NCBI GenBank assembly: GCA_963818925.1
Contig: CAWFTN010000001.1
Span: 1,302,001-1,366,000 of the forward strand
Origin: JAMXLG01 sp963818925
Lineage (GTDB): Bacteria; Vulcanimicrobiota; Vulcanimicrobiia; Vulcanimicrobiales; Vulcanimicrobiaceae
Reading direction: 5' to 3'
Length of the DNA: 64,000 nt
Part shown: in pieces, positions 43,350-51,791 of the stretch
How the letters are laid out: each line of letters opens with the position of its first letter
Position numbering within the stretch: position 1 is the stretch's first letter
Program-made: the position numbers and the translations under genes
Notes under the pieces: generated by a model
Database searches by the model: none
What the model was told of the DNA's origin: nothing
The model's input: only the letters and a program-made list of their open reading frames with translations

Positions 43350-43802
43350 TTACCGGCCCTTTTTGCGGCCTGCGGTCTTCTTCGCGGCCGTTTTACGGGC
43401 CGGCGCAGCCTTACGCGCGGGAGCCTTTTTTGCCGCGGTCTTCTTCGCGGGTGACTTCTTGGCCGGCGATTTCTTGGCCGGCGATTTCTTCGCCGACGAC
43501 TTCGCTGCAGCACTACCGCCGCGCTTGGTCGTGCCGACGGCTTCCTTGAGCGTACGTCCGGCGATGAACTTCAGAACCCGCTTTGCGGGGACTTTGATCG
43601 GTTCGCCCGTCTTCGGGTTACGCGCGATGCGAGCGGCGCGGTCCCGAACCTTGAACTGGCCGAAGGGGGTCAACTGGACTTTATCGCCCGACTTGAGCAC
43701 GTCGGTGAATTTGTCCAGCAGCGCCTCGATGATTTCAACCACCTGACGGCGCGGCATATCCAGTTCCTCGGCGAGCTCACGAGCTAACTCGTTCTTGGTC
43801 AT
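43350..43802 (-). CDS. HU-type DNA-binding protein with histone-like basic tail
   Basis: 150 residues. The first 92 are an HU/IHF domain (LTPFGQFKVRDRAARIARNP, the DNA-clasp region, and PAKRVLKFIAGRTLKEAV). The rest is Lys/Ala/Pro-rich with four SPAKK-type units, like mycobacterial HupB or eukaryotic H1. It should bend and bind DNA non-specifically in the nucleoid. Single-gene unit, with its own terminator downstream. Confidence 0.93.
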   Translation of the reverse strand: MTKNELARELAEELDMPRRQVVEIIEALLDKFTDVLKSGDKVQLTPFGQFKVRDRAARIARNPKTGEPIKVPAKRVLKFIAGRTLKEAVGTTKRGGSAAAKSSAKKSPAKKSPAKKSPAKKTAAKKAPARKAAPARKTAAKKTAGRKKGR

Positions 43803-43876
43803 ACTGTCCTTTCGAGGGGGGCAGCTAATTGACCGGACGATTTTCTAAATGGCTCGATTTTCCTTGTGGAATAAGG

Positions 43877-44638
43877 CTAAATTCGCTCTGCCTTCATGGT
43901 GACGACCTGGTTGACGGTCAGATTTTTGAAGCCGTGACTGCGGAGGTACCTGATATAGGCACCGTCCACGCGCATCGCCTTGAGCGTCACGTATTGATCG
44001 GCCGAAAGATGCGAAAAACCGGCTTGTGCGATCTCGTCGACATACGCACGATCTACGCGAAGTGCGCGCATTGAAACCACTTGTGATTGCGTGAGATCCG
44101 TGACACCGGCGGCTTGTAAATCACGGACGTACTGCGCCGTAACGCCGAGCGCTTTCATCGCGACAAGCTGATTGACGTCGCCTTTATATCCGAGCGCTTC
44201 CATCTCATCGACGTACTCGGTCGTGATGTCAAGATTTGCAAATGTCATTTCATAGCCGAGCGTTCGCACATCGTATCCACGATTGCGCAATGCCGCGAAA
44301 AACACGTCATTTGCGGTGAACGTGTAGTTGCCCGCGCCTTCGCCGTTGCCGAGCCAACCGTCGAATGTATAATCGCCCGCTTCACGATGCAAACTAAACG
44401 TTGTGTGTTGACCTTTCGACGCGAGCGCGTTCGCAATCCCCAGCGCCTGGGCGTTGACCGACGAGGAGTGGTCGCTATCGTGCCCTCCGTCGGCAGTGTG
44501 CCAATGCATTTCCAGCCGGACGTTCCCGCGGTCGGTTACGACATTCCATGTGCCGTGAGTGACATCAGCAAGAGCCGCCGCGGCAAACGCAACCATTGCA
44601 AGAAATGTAGCGAAGAACGTCGCGCCGATTTTTCGCAT
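43877..44638 (-). CDS. secreted protein with 29-residue repeats in the BlaIR operon
   Basis: 253 residues with a signal peptide (1-24). The middle has NYTFTANDVFFAALRNRGYD, which resembles the following small gene. The C-terminal half is a run of 29-residue repeats ending in K-A/R-A (e.g. LGVTAQYVRDLQAAGVTDL, LRVDRAYVDEIAQAGFSHL), the same repeat as in BlaR1 at 44949. It starts two bases after the 103-residue gene. Role unknown; a secreted sensor or ligand is possible. Confidence 0.7.
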   Translation of the reverse strand: MRKIGATFFATFLAMVAFAAAALADVTHGTWNVVTDRGNVRLEMHWHTADGGHDSDHSSSVNAQALGIANALASKGQHTTFSLHREAGDYTFDGWLGNGEGAGNYTFTANDVFFAALRNRGYDVRTLGYEMTFANLDITTEYVDEMEALGYKGDVNQLVAMKALGVTAQYVRDLQAAGVTDLTQSQVVSMRALRVDRAYVDEIAQAGFSHLSADQYVTLKAMRVDGAYIRYLRSHGFKNLTVNQVVTMKAERI

Positions 44639-44640
44639 CG

Positions 44641-44952
44641 TCAGTCAATTCCCGTAGCTTTGAATCGGATCACTTTGCGTGCCGGCGGATCTTTGAAGCC
44701 GTGCTCGAAGAACGCCTCATTTGCGGTGAACGTGTACGAACCGGAGGCTTCGCGATGGGTCGTGAAGGAGCCCCGCTGACCCCGCGATGCCAGTGCCGAA
44801 TCAATGCCGAGTGTGCGCGCATCGATCGACATATCTCGATTTTCGCTACTGTGTCCGTCGTCGCTGTGCGGGTCCGCACGAGCGTTGACCGCGACGAAGC
44901 ACAGCAGTACGGCGATCGCGCCTGCCGCGAACGAGCCGAGTGCACGTTTCAC
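44641..44952 (-). CDS. small secreted protein, shortened relative of the repeat proteins
   Basis: 103 residues. Signal peptide (1-26, ARADP), a short polar domain, then SYTFTANEAFFEHGFKDPP and RKVIRFKATGID, which align with the neighbouring repeat protein and with the end of BlaR1 (EFKSMGIDPK). It overlaps BlaR1 by four bases. It looks like the repeat protein with a single degenerate repeat, arising by deletion or duplication. Confidence 0.65.
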   Translation of the reverse strand: MKRALGSFAAGAIAVLLCFVAVNARADPHSDDGHSSENRDMSIDARTLGIDSALASRGQRGSFTTHREASGSYTFTANEAFFEHGFKDPPARKVIRFKATGID

Positions 44953-47009
44953 TTCGGGTCGATTCCCATCGATTTGAATTCGATCAATTTCTGAACGGGT
45001 AGCTTCGTGAATCCGTGTTGCGCGAGGCGCTGGATGAATGCGCTATCTACACCGACGGACCTCAATTCCTCGTATTCACGCGCTGACAGATGCGCGTAGC
45101 CGGCATTGGCAAGGTCCTGAATGTAAGCCGGCGAGACGCCCACGGATTTCAATTCGACGAGCGTTCGCGTATCGAGGCCGGTGATGCCCGCGCGTTGCAG
45201 TTGACTCGCATAGTCCGGGGTAACTCCGACAGATTTTAGCTCCATCCATCCGCGTCCGTCGCTCGCGCCGAGTCCGGCGCCGCGCATCATGTTCACATAA
45301 TCCGGTGTAACACCGACTGATTTCAGTTCGGCCCACCGGCGCGGATCGTTCACGCTCAATCCGGCCGCGCGCATCTGCGAAACGTAGTCCGGAGTGAGCC
45401 CGATCGACTTGATCTCCGTCCATCCGCGTGCGTCGGTTGCGCCCAAGCCCGCGGAACGCATCATTTTGATGTAGTCGGGAGTGACACCGACGGACTTCAG
45501 TTCTACCAGCTCACGCGCAGTCAATTGCCCAAGGCCGGCCGCTCGCATCTGCCTGATGTAGTCACCCGTGACGCCCACCGATTTAAGCGCAATGATCGTA
45601 TCGGCGTCGAGATTCGTTAAACCGGCATCGCGTAATTCGTCGAGATATCCCGTATCCGCGACGGAGTTATCGAGAGACGGCGTCTGACCGGGTGCCTTCG
45701 CCGCCGGGAAGGCTTCCGCGATCTGGGTCGTCGCCGAGACGTTCGCGTGTTCGCGCAAAGCTGCATGCTGATGCACCTCGACATGCGTATGAACGGTCGC
45801 GTGGGTCGCTACCGGTTTGGCGGGAACGTACGCCGCGATCAACGGCGTGGACGTGGCCGTGGGCGCCGGCTTCGGCGGAGGGGCCTTTTCTTTGGGTGCC
45901 GGACGCGCCGAGGGCCTCGCGGCAAAGACGAGCGGCTTCACTTTCGCCCGGCTAGCCATGACATCGGAGCTCATGGTGTACGCGATCGTCGGCGAAACGA
46001 AGCCGCCCGCAACGACGATCGCGATGATTGCAATCAGGGAGATGAGCGACGGCACGACCGCGAGACGAACGCGAATGTCTCGGCCGCGCGCGAGCAGTCG
46101 TTCGATACGAATCGACATGCTGCGGCGCGTCACGAATACGCCCGGTGCTGCGAGGGGCCGGTACGGCCACTGTGTCATTTCGACAATGCGAGCTAAGCAT
46201 CGCGCGTACGAGGCATTTTCCGACGCTTGCGCGAGCACCCAATCGTCGCAGGCGACTTCGCGCTCGAGATCCATCTGCCGCGCAATGAAATACAGACCGG
46301 GACTGAAAAACAGCAGCGCCATCGCGACGCGTTCGAGGAGGTTCACCCAATCATCGGAGCGGCGCACGTGAGCGAGCTCGTGAAGCAACACGCGATCTAA
46401 ATCCGTTGAGTCGAGCTCCTCGACGAGGTCTTGCGGCAGCAGAATCATTGCATCGAAGATACCGACCGCGACTGGCACGCGAATCTCGTCGCTGACGCAG
46501 ATGCGGACGTCCCGCTGGCCCTTATCCGCGCGGTCCCAGCGCGATAGCGCATGACGCCGGTCCACGGATAGCGGCAGCGCGTCGCGCTTCAGCCGTTCGA
46601 GATAGAAGAAACTGAATGCGAGGCGCGCGAGAATGAGCGCCGCGATAACCGCCCAAATCTCCGCGACGACTTGAGCGACCGTCGGGTGCAGCGTGATCTT
46701 CGGACGATGCACGACGGGAAGCGACGGCGCGGAGATCGGAATCGAAACCGGTTTGATGACGTGAGCCTGTGTCGACGACTGAGACGCCGTCCGCGACGTC
46801 GCCGCCACTTGAACGGGCGCTTGTGGTAATACGAGTGACGTTGCGCTAAGAATCGGAACGCAAATGCTTGCGATAAGCGCGAGCATCCACACCGCGTGGC
46901 GTGTCGTCGCATTGCTGCAGCGAGAAATGCGCAGCGCGAACCAGGTAATGCCTGCAATCAGTGCGGGCTGCCAGATCGCGTTTACGAGCGCGGTAACGAG
47001 TGCGATCAT
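44949..47009 (-). CDS. BlaR1-like M56 membrane peptidase with repeat sensor domain
   Basis: 686 residues. About four membrane helices and the M56 zinc motif HELAH (210-214) on the cytosolic loop, the protease that cleaves BlaI. A Pro/Ala linker (370-440) leads to eight tandem 29-residue repeats (about 450-680; VGVTPDYIKMMRSAGLG type). The penicillin-binding domain of classical BlaR1 is absent, so the signal is different. It overlaps blaI by four bases. Confidence 0.9.
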   Translation of the reverse strand: MIALVTALVNAIWQPALIAGITWFALRISRCSNATTRHAVWMLALIASICVPILSATSLVLPQAPVQVAATSRTASQSSTQAHVIKPVSIPISAPSLPVVHRPKITLHPTVAQVVAEIWAVIAALILARLAFSFFYLERLKRDALPLSVDRRHALSRWDRADKGQRDVRICVSDEIRVPVAVGIFDAMILLPQDLVEELDSTDLDRVLLHELAHVRRSDDWVNLLERVAMALLFFSPGLYFIARQMDLEREVACDDWVLAQASENASYARCLARIVEMTQWPYRPLAAPGVFVTRRSMSIRIERLLARGRDIRVRLAVVPSLISLIAIIAIVVAGGFVSPTIAYTMSSDVMASRAKVKPLVFAARPSARPAPKEKAPPPKPAPTATSTPLIAAYVPAKPVATHATVHTHVEVHQHAALREHANVSATTQIAEAFPAAKAPGQTPSLDNSVADTGYLDELRDAGLTNLDADTIIALKSVGVTGDYIRQMRAAGLGQLTARELVELKSVGVTPDYIKMMRSAGLGATDARGWTEIKSIGLTPDYVSQMRAAGLSVNDPRRWAELKSVGVTPDYVNMMRGAGLGASDGRGWMELKSVGVTPDYASQLQRAGITGLDTRTLVELKSVGVSPAYIQDLANAGYAHLSAREYEELRSVGVDSAFIQRLAQHGFTKLPVQKLIEFKSMGIDPK

Positions 47010-47392
47010 GCTTGCTCTTCCTCGTACTTTGCGATCAGGGCCTTCATACGCGCGAGTTCGTCCCTTTCGGGCTTTTCTTCAGCGATGAGGCGCATTGCGA
47101 GCGCCGTCTTGCTATTTTTGAAGAACGCCTGCACGACATCGCCGATCGCGTTACGCGCCGCGTCTTCTTGCGCAAACGCTGGATAGTATACGTGTGCGCG
47201 TCCCTCGAGTTTGCGTTTTACTGCACCCTTTTGTTCGAGGATGCGCAGCATCGTGAGAACCGTCGTGTATGCAAGCGGCGGCGGCGGCATCGCTGCCGCG
47301 ACATCCGCGACCGTTCCATTGCGGAGCTTCCAGAGCACTTGCATGATCCGGAGCTCGCCTTTGGTGAGCGAGTTTGACTTGGAACGCGGCAC
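47006..47392 (-). CDS. BlaI/MecI-family repressor
   Basis: 128 residues, GTG start with a G-rich ribosome site. Winged helix with SLTKGELRIMQVLWKLRNGT, PPLAYTTVLTMLRILEQKG and VKRKLEGRAHVYYPA; the cleavage region by BlaR1-type proteases is in the C-terminal helix area. It should dimerise on the two dyads in its own promoter (47406-47470), so the operon is autoregulated. Confidence 0.93.
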   Translation of the reverse strand: MPRSKSNSLTKGELRIMQVLWKLRNGTVADVAAAMPPPPLAYTTVLTMLRILEQKGAVKRKLEGRAHVYYPAFAQEDAARNAIGDVVQAFFKNSKTALAMRLIAEEKPERDELARMKALIAKYEEEQA

Positions 47393-47405
47393 TGGCCCCT
47401 CCCGA

Positions 47406-47470
47406 GCTTCTACTAAAGACTTAGTAGAAGCCTACACCGGGCGGGCGCTGTTGTCAACTAAAGTTTTAGT
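47406..47470 (-). promoter_or_regulatory. blaI promoter with two BlaI operator dyads
   Basis: On the minus strand TTGACA (47452-47457) and TAGGCT (47429-47434) are 17 bases apart. A perfect dyad GCTTCTACTAA-AGAC-TTAGTAGAAGC (47406-47431) overlaps the -10 and start region. A second dyad ACTAAA-GT-TTTAGT (47457-47470) abuts the -35. The TACTA/TAGTA half sites are typical of BlaI/MecI. Confidence 0.85.
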
Positions 47471-47536
47471 AGATACCTTATCGGTCCTTTTTGACCGCGT
47501 CAGGCGTTACGACCGGACGTTGCTCCATATCGCGCG

Positions 47537-48127
47537 TTACTGTGTTGCGGGGGTGATATTTTCGGCGGGTTCGCCCAGGGTTCCGACTTCCGTTTGTGAC
47601 GCGGCGTGTTGTTGCGGCGCTTCCGTCTCGCGCCGTGAAAGAATGAATGCCGCCGCGCCTACTCCGCCCATCAGCGCAAGCCAGCCAAACGCCGGATGCG
47701 TTTTCGGCCGAATGCCGAGAAGCTCGTCGAGACTAAAACGCCCGTGATCTTCAACGGCCAGTAATAGCGCAACCAACGCGTACATCGTGTTCAATTCAAA
47801 GCCTTGGTTCTGCGCCCAGTATCCGTTCTTTAGATGCACGCTCCCGACGGCTGTGGCCATCACCGACGTCAATAGCATTGGCCCGAGCGGACCGCCGGCG
47901 CCCGTTGCAATCAGAAGTCCCGCCGCGATCTCGGTCAGCGACGCCATCCGTGCCATTTCGCCCGGTGGTTGAAAGCCAAGGCTTTCGAACATTTTCGCTG
48001 CGTTCTCCGGCCCGGGTCCACCGAACCAGCCGAACATTTTTTGCGCGCCGTGAGCGGCGATGCTCGCGCCAAGAACGCCACGAGCTAGCAATAGAGCGGC
48101 ATCATGCATTGCACTCTCATGTTTCAT
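47537..48127 (-). CDS. DoxX-family membrane protein
   Basis: 196 residues, four hydrophobic helices. GVLGASIAAHGAQKMFGWFG, SLTEIAAGLLIATG and NGYWAQNQGFELNTMYALVA match DoxX. Family members are linked to redox and thiol stress, with no firm reaction. A second ATG at codon 7 is equally possible. Single gene between blaI and a divergent lipoprotein gene. Confidence 0.87.
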   Translation of the reverse strand: MKHESAMHDAALLLARGVLGASIAAHGAQKMFGWFGGPGPENAAKMFESLGFQPPGEMARMASLTEIAAGLLIATGAGGPLGPMLLTSVMATAVGSVHLKNGYWAQNQGFELNTMYALVALLLAVEDHGRFSLDELLGIRPKTHPAFGWLALMGGVGAAAFILSRRETEAPQQHAASQTEVGTLGEPAENITPATQ

Positions 48128-48165
48128 GCTGCGAGTGTTCCCAGCACCGGCTCGCTTTTACACAA

Positions 48166-48181
48166 TAGGGCGTTCGCCCTA
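48166..48181. repeat. perfect palindrome in the leader of the lipoprotein gene
   Basis: TAGGGCG-TT-CGCCCTA, about 80 bases before the lipoprotein start and 40 after the DoxX start on the other strand. It may be an operator or a hairpin. Confidence 0.45.
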
Positions 48182-48262
48182 AATTATTCCGACCAATGTC
48201 CCGGCGGACTTATGTTCGCTCCGGGTAAAAAGGAACATCGGCATCTTACCTCAGGAGTGGAT

Positions 48263-49225
48263 ATGACCTTTGCAAGAACCGCGCGTTCTTGCTTTGCATC
48301 GCTCTTCGGCGCAACGCTTATAGGCGTTGTGCTAAGCGCATGTTCGGGTGGCAGCGGTATACAGAACCTGCCCACGTCGCAGCAAAGCCAGAATGCAACT
48401 AGCCCAATTCAACAAAACACGAACGCGACGACCGCGGCAGTCTCGAGTTTCAAGTATCACCTTTATCCGACCCACGAACGCAGTCTCGCGGTCAAGGCGC
48501 AAGCGGTGAACTACCCGGCGGACCTCCAATATTATGGCGGTCGCGTGGTAACATCGGCGCTCTTCCACAACGTGTATATCGATTGCGCCGCGAGCTGCTG
48601 GGGAAACCCGCAAGAGTTTCTAGATAACCTCAACAACAGCTCGATGATTCACGTCGTGGATCAGTACGTGCATTCCACCGCCAACTACCGTTACCGCTTC
48701 GGCGCGAACTACGCGAGCACCGTGAACTTCCAGACGAATATGCTAACGCAGACGCAGATCGTCAATATCGTTCACGCCGCCGCATTGCGCTTCGGCGGCG
48801 GCTATGGCAACATTTATAATGTCTTTATACCGGCCGGTCTCGATACGTGTATCGACGGCACCGACGAGTGCTATTCGCCGGACAATCAAGCGAACTGGAC
48901 GTTCTGCGCGTACCACAGCAGCGTTGACTTCAGCGACAAAGCCGGACACGTGCTTTTCACGGTAGAGCCGTACCAGAATGTCTTCGGCTGTTCCGTCATC
49001 AGCGGTCCGAATTCCGCGCTCGAGGATTCGACGGACTCCACGCTCTCCCACGAAACGTTTGAAACCATCAGCGATCCGGACCCGGACAGCGGGTGGTTCA
49101 ACATGAACTTCCTCGACGAAATGGCGGACGAGTGCGCCTCGTACGATGACGTCGATCAGATCTACAGCCATAAATACGAGCTTCAAGAAGAATACTCGAA
49201 CAAGATACACGGCTGCACGAATTAA
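48263..49225 (+). CDS. secreted lipoprotein with HExxE-DP motif, second copy
   Basis: 320 residues from the ATG at 48263, which has CAGGAG upstream; a longer frame overlaps DoxX. Lipobox LSAC (Cys27), then a mature beta-rich part with several Cys pairs (DCAASCWG, DTCIDGTDEC, GCSV). His263 begins SHETFETISDPDPDSGW, as in the lipoprotein at 35756. The body also recalls the EXORDIUM/phosphate-induced family (YYGGRVVTSALFHNVYID), tentatively. Function unknown. Confidence 0.72.
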   Translation: MTFARTARSCFASLFGATLIGVVLSACSGGSGIQNLPTSQQSQNATSPIQQNTNATTAAVSSFKYHLYPTHERSLAVKAQAVNYPADLQYYGGRVVTSALFHNVYIDCAASCWGNPQEFLDNLNNSSMIHVVDQYVHSTANYRYRFGANYASTVNFQTNMLTQTQIVNIVHAAALRFGGGYGNIYNVFIPAGLDTCIDGTDECYSPDNQANWTFCAYHSSVDFSDKAGHVLFTVEPYQNVFGCSVISGPNSALEDSTDSTLSHETFETISDPDPDSGWFNMNFLDEMADECASYDDVDQIYSHKYELQEEYSNKIHGCTN

Positions 49226-49229
49226 TTGT

Positions 49230-49254
49230 GAAGGCGGGCCATCGGTCCGCCTTC
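49230..49254. terminator. hairpin terminator between lipoprotein and pilus operon
   Basis: 11-bp stem GAAGGCGGGCC/GGTCCGCCTTC (one G-T pair) with an ATC loop, between two convergent stops. The T-run is weak on both sides, so it may act by stopping elongation without a full slippery tract. Confidence 0.7.
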
Positions 49255-49256
49255 GT

Positions 49257-50645
49257 TCATTTCTGGGGAGACGTGTCGCGGTCGGGATAAATTACGTGCG
49301 GCGTGATGAGAAACACGATCTCGTCTCTTTCATGGTGCGTAATTCGATTCTTGAAGAATTCTCCGAGAATCGGTATGCTAGAAAGACCCGGTACGCGCTC
49401 GAGTGTTTCATTGTCGACGTCGCGTAGGAGACCACCAAGAACGATGGTCTGAGAATCGGCAACACGGAGCGTGCTGTCGATTTTTCTGTTTGCGATAATC
49501 GGGTAACCGGTGGCCGTCAACCCTAACAATTCGCTGTATTCGGGATGCAGCTCCGCGGTAACGACGCCGTCGGGACCAATCGTTGGTGTGAGGCGCAGCT
49601 TCACACCAATGTCCACGAACTGGACGTTTTGGCCACCAAGTACGGACGTGTTGTAAATCACTGGATACGTCTGCCCGATCAACAAATCCGCCTCTTTGTT
49701 ATTAATCGTGACGAGCTTTGGCGTCGCGAGAATTTGCGCGCGTCCTTCAGTTATAAGGGCATTGAGCGTCACGTTGACGGGCACCGAACCACCGGCAAAC
49801 GCGTACGTCGTCGATCCTCGCGTTGGATGACCTTGCAGATCCGATCCGCCCCATTCCAGACCGACGTCGCTATCCTTCGTCTGAGGCGTAACGTCGGCGA
49901 CCTTCACCTCGAACATAACCTGAGGGCTTGGCCGGTCCATCGATTCAACGAGATGCGAAGCCGCGCTTTGTACGTCGTCATTGCCGCTCACCAACACGCT
50001 ATTGTGCTCATCGTCGGGCACGTAGACGCCGTCGGGAGAGAGCAGTTTTAGTTCCTTAATGGCTTCATCGGTCCGGATGTAGCGTAGCCGGAATATTTTT
50101 GTCGGAAGGCTGCTCGATTCGACGTTCGTCGGTGCATCGAGACCGGAAACCAGATATTTTGCACGCGCGATCGTCTCACTCGGACCCGTTACGACAACGG
50201 ATCGCGTTCGTTTGTCGGGGACGATCACAGTCCCTAACGGAAGCGCATCGGTCAGCTCTTTTGCGACGTCGTCAGGTTTGGCATGAACGAGCGGTAATAG
50301 GTAGGTCTGGGGTCCGAGTGGTGTGTTCGCACCGTCGTATTTTCGGTTCATCGCTTCGCTCTCACCCACAATCAACACACTGCCCTCGCGGCGCACCTGA
50401 AGGCCGTAAGAGTTTGTCATGACCGAGAGTGCATTTTCGAACGACACGTTCTTGAGACGAATCGTTACTCGTTCGGGCTTCACCGTTGAATCCGTGACGA
50501 TATTGACGCCGGCCTCCGCGCCGAGTAATGCGAGTGCGTCAGATAGATAGACGTCTTGAACGTCGAGGGTGAGCACTTTTTCGGCAGCGGCGGTCGACGC
50601 GCTTAACAAAGCCAAAAACAGGACGGTAGAAACAATCGACTTCAT
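49257..50645 (-). CDS. pilQ: type IV pilus secretin (PilQ-like)
   Basis: 462 residues. Signal peptide (1-21), an N0/STN-like domain (22-110; VTIRLKNVSFENALSVMTN), N1-type domains, and a secretin domain (about 240-460; VMFEVKVADVTPQTKDSDVG, TIVLGGLLRDVDNETLERVP, PILGEFFKNR). Shorter than Pseudomonas PilQ, lacking AMIN domains. It forms the outer-membrane ring for pilus exit and is the last gene of the pil operon. Confidence 0.9.
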   Translation of the reverse strand: MKSIVSTVLFLALLSASTAAAEKVLTLDVQDVYLSDALALLGAEAGVNIVTDSTVKPERVTIRLKNVSFENALSVMTNSYGLQVRREGSVLIVGESEAMNRKYDGANTPLGPQTYLLPLVHAKPDDVAKELTDALPLGTVIVPDKRTRSVVVTGPSETIARAKYLVSGLDAPTNVESSSLPTKIFRLRYIRTDEAIKELKLLSPDGVYVPDDEHNSVLVSGNDDVQSAASHLVESMDRPSPQVMFEVKVADVTPQTKDSDVGLEWGGSDLQGHPTRGSTTYAFAGGSVPVNVTLNALITEGRAQILATPKLVTINNKEADLLIGQTYPVIYNTSVLGGQNVQFVDIGVKLRLTPTIGPDGVVTAELHPEYSELLGLTATGYPIIANRKIDSTLRVADSQTIVLGGLLRDVDNETLERVPGLSSIPILGEFFKNRITHHERDEIVFLITPHVIYPDRDTSPQK

Positions 50646-51139
50646 TGCGGCTGATGTACGATTGCGAGGCGAACGCCGCTCGAGAGAGTGATTCCCTCGG
50701 CGTCGATCGACGTTATCGTATCGCTCCCGATAGAATCGCCGACACTATAGACTTTCACGTCGTTACCGGCTTCTACCAGCGCTTGAGGCGCATCGCCGAG
50801 GACAATGCCGCGAACGATTGGGACGCCGCCGCTGGAACCGTCGGGCGGTGCTCCTCGTGCGCCAACGTTCGGCGGTAAGACGATCCCGATGTCATCCGTT
50901 CCTCCGTAACCGCTCCTCACCGCATCCGTCGACAAGTGGGAAGCGGCGACGGGATCGTTCGCGACAAACGGATCGCGATCAACGCGTATCTCCGGAAATT
51001 TCAATCGTCCCGGGACGGCCGGCACCGTAATGCTCGATGTCCGCGTTGCAGCCTGAGCGCGAGCGGTCGCCGATGTAGGCGGCACCGTAAACGGCAGAAT
51101 CGCCATGCCCCCGCAAACGATCATGATGGAAATGTGCAT
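50642..51139 (-). CDS. pilP: PilP-like pilus alignment protein
   Basis: 165 residues from the ATG at 51139 (an upstream TTG at 51205 would overlap pilO). A hydrophobic N-terminal segment, then VDRDPFVAND and a GspC-HR/PilP-like strand pattern (VRGIVLGDAPQALVEAGNDV, KVYSVGDSIGSDTI, EGITLSSGVRLAI). It links PilNO to the secretin. Four-base overlap with pilQ. Confidence 0.8.
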   Translation of the reverse strand: MHISIMIVCGGMAILPFTVPPTSATARAQAATRTSSITVPAVPGRLKFPEIRVDRDPFVANDPVAASHLSTDAVRSGYGGTDDIGIVLPPNVGARGAPPDGSSGGVPIVRGIVLGDAPQALVEAGNDVKVYSVGDSIGSDTITSIDAEGITLSSGVRLAIVHQPQ

Positions 51140-51155
51140 CAAATGCTGACGGTGC

Positions 51156-51791
51156 TCATCGGACAGTGCGAACACGAAAACTCTCCGCTGACGGAAGTGA
51201 TTCAAGGCGATAAATCGTCGTATGAAGCGTTACATCTAGAAACGGCGGCTTGTGGACCGATTCCGTCGAGCTCAGCTGAATGTCGCGAACATCAATAAGG
51301 ACATCGTGACGGGGAAGATCCGCGACGAGAGAGACGATATTTCGGAATGGGCCACGAACAGAGATCGACACGTCGGACGGTGCGAACGCATCGCTTTTGC
51401 GCTTGGCAAAATCGCCGTCCGCAACGCGCGATGGAGTACCGTGAACGCTTGTATCCGGCGCAACCTCGCGGATCTCAACGCCCTGACGTTTCGACTCTTC
51501 ATGAAGTAACTGAAGAACGGCCACCGTAATCGCGCCGGGGGAGCGGATACCGCCTAGTTCGGACAGATCCGAAGTGATTCGTAGCTGGGCGGCTCGAAGT
51601 TGAGAAGCGCGCCTCGTCGCAGCATCGATACTATTGGCTTCGTCATACAACTCCAGCGCACGGCTGTGTTGCTCTGAAATTACCCGCGACTGCGGCCACC
51701 AAATGCAGCCGACGCCAATGCCGAGGACGATGAACGTAATGAGAAGCCATGTCATGCGTACCCAGCGGCGCAGGTCCACCGACGCCTTCAT
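51156..51791 (-). CDS. pilO: PilO-like pilus alignment protein
   Basis: 211 residues from the ATG at 51791, overlapping pilN's stop by one base. One membrane helix (about 13-33), then a coiled coil and ferredoxin-like fold: LQLLHEESKRQGVEIREV and VSISVRGPFRNIVSLVADLP. It pairs with PilN in the inner-membrane platform. The open frame above the start is antisense-like and was trimmed. Confidence 0.82.
   Translation of the reverse strand: MKASVDLRRWVRMTWLLITFIVLGIGVGCIWWPQSRVISEQHSRALELYDEANSIDAATRRASQLRAAQLRITSDLSELGGIRSPGAITVAVLQLLHEESKRQGVEIREVAPDTSVHGTPSRVADGDFAKRKSDAFAPSDVSISVRGPFRNIVSLVADLPRHDVLIDVRDIQLSSTESVHKPPFLDVTLHTTIYRLESLPSAESFRVRTVR

Noticed and set aside
48104..48262. Upstream extension of the second HExxE lipoprotein
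   Set aside because: It would overlap DoxX and hide the signal peptide; the ATG at 48263 has a ribosome site and begins the lipoprotein signal.
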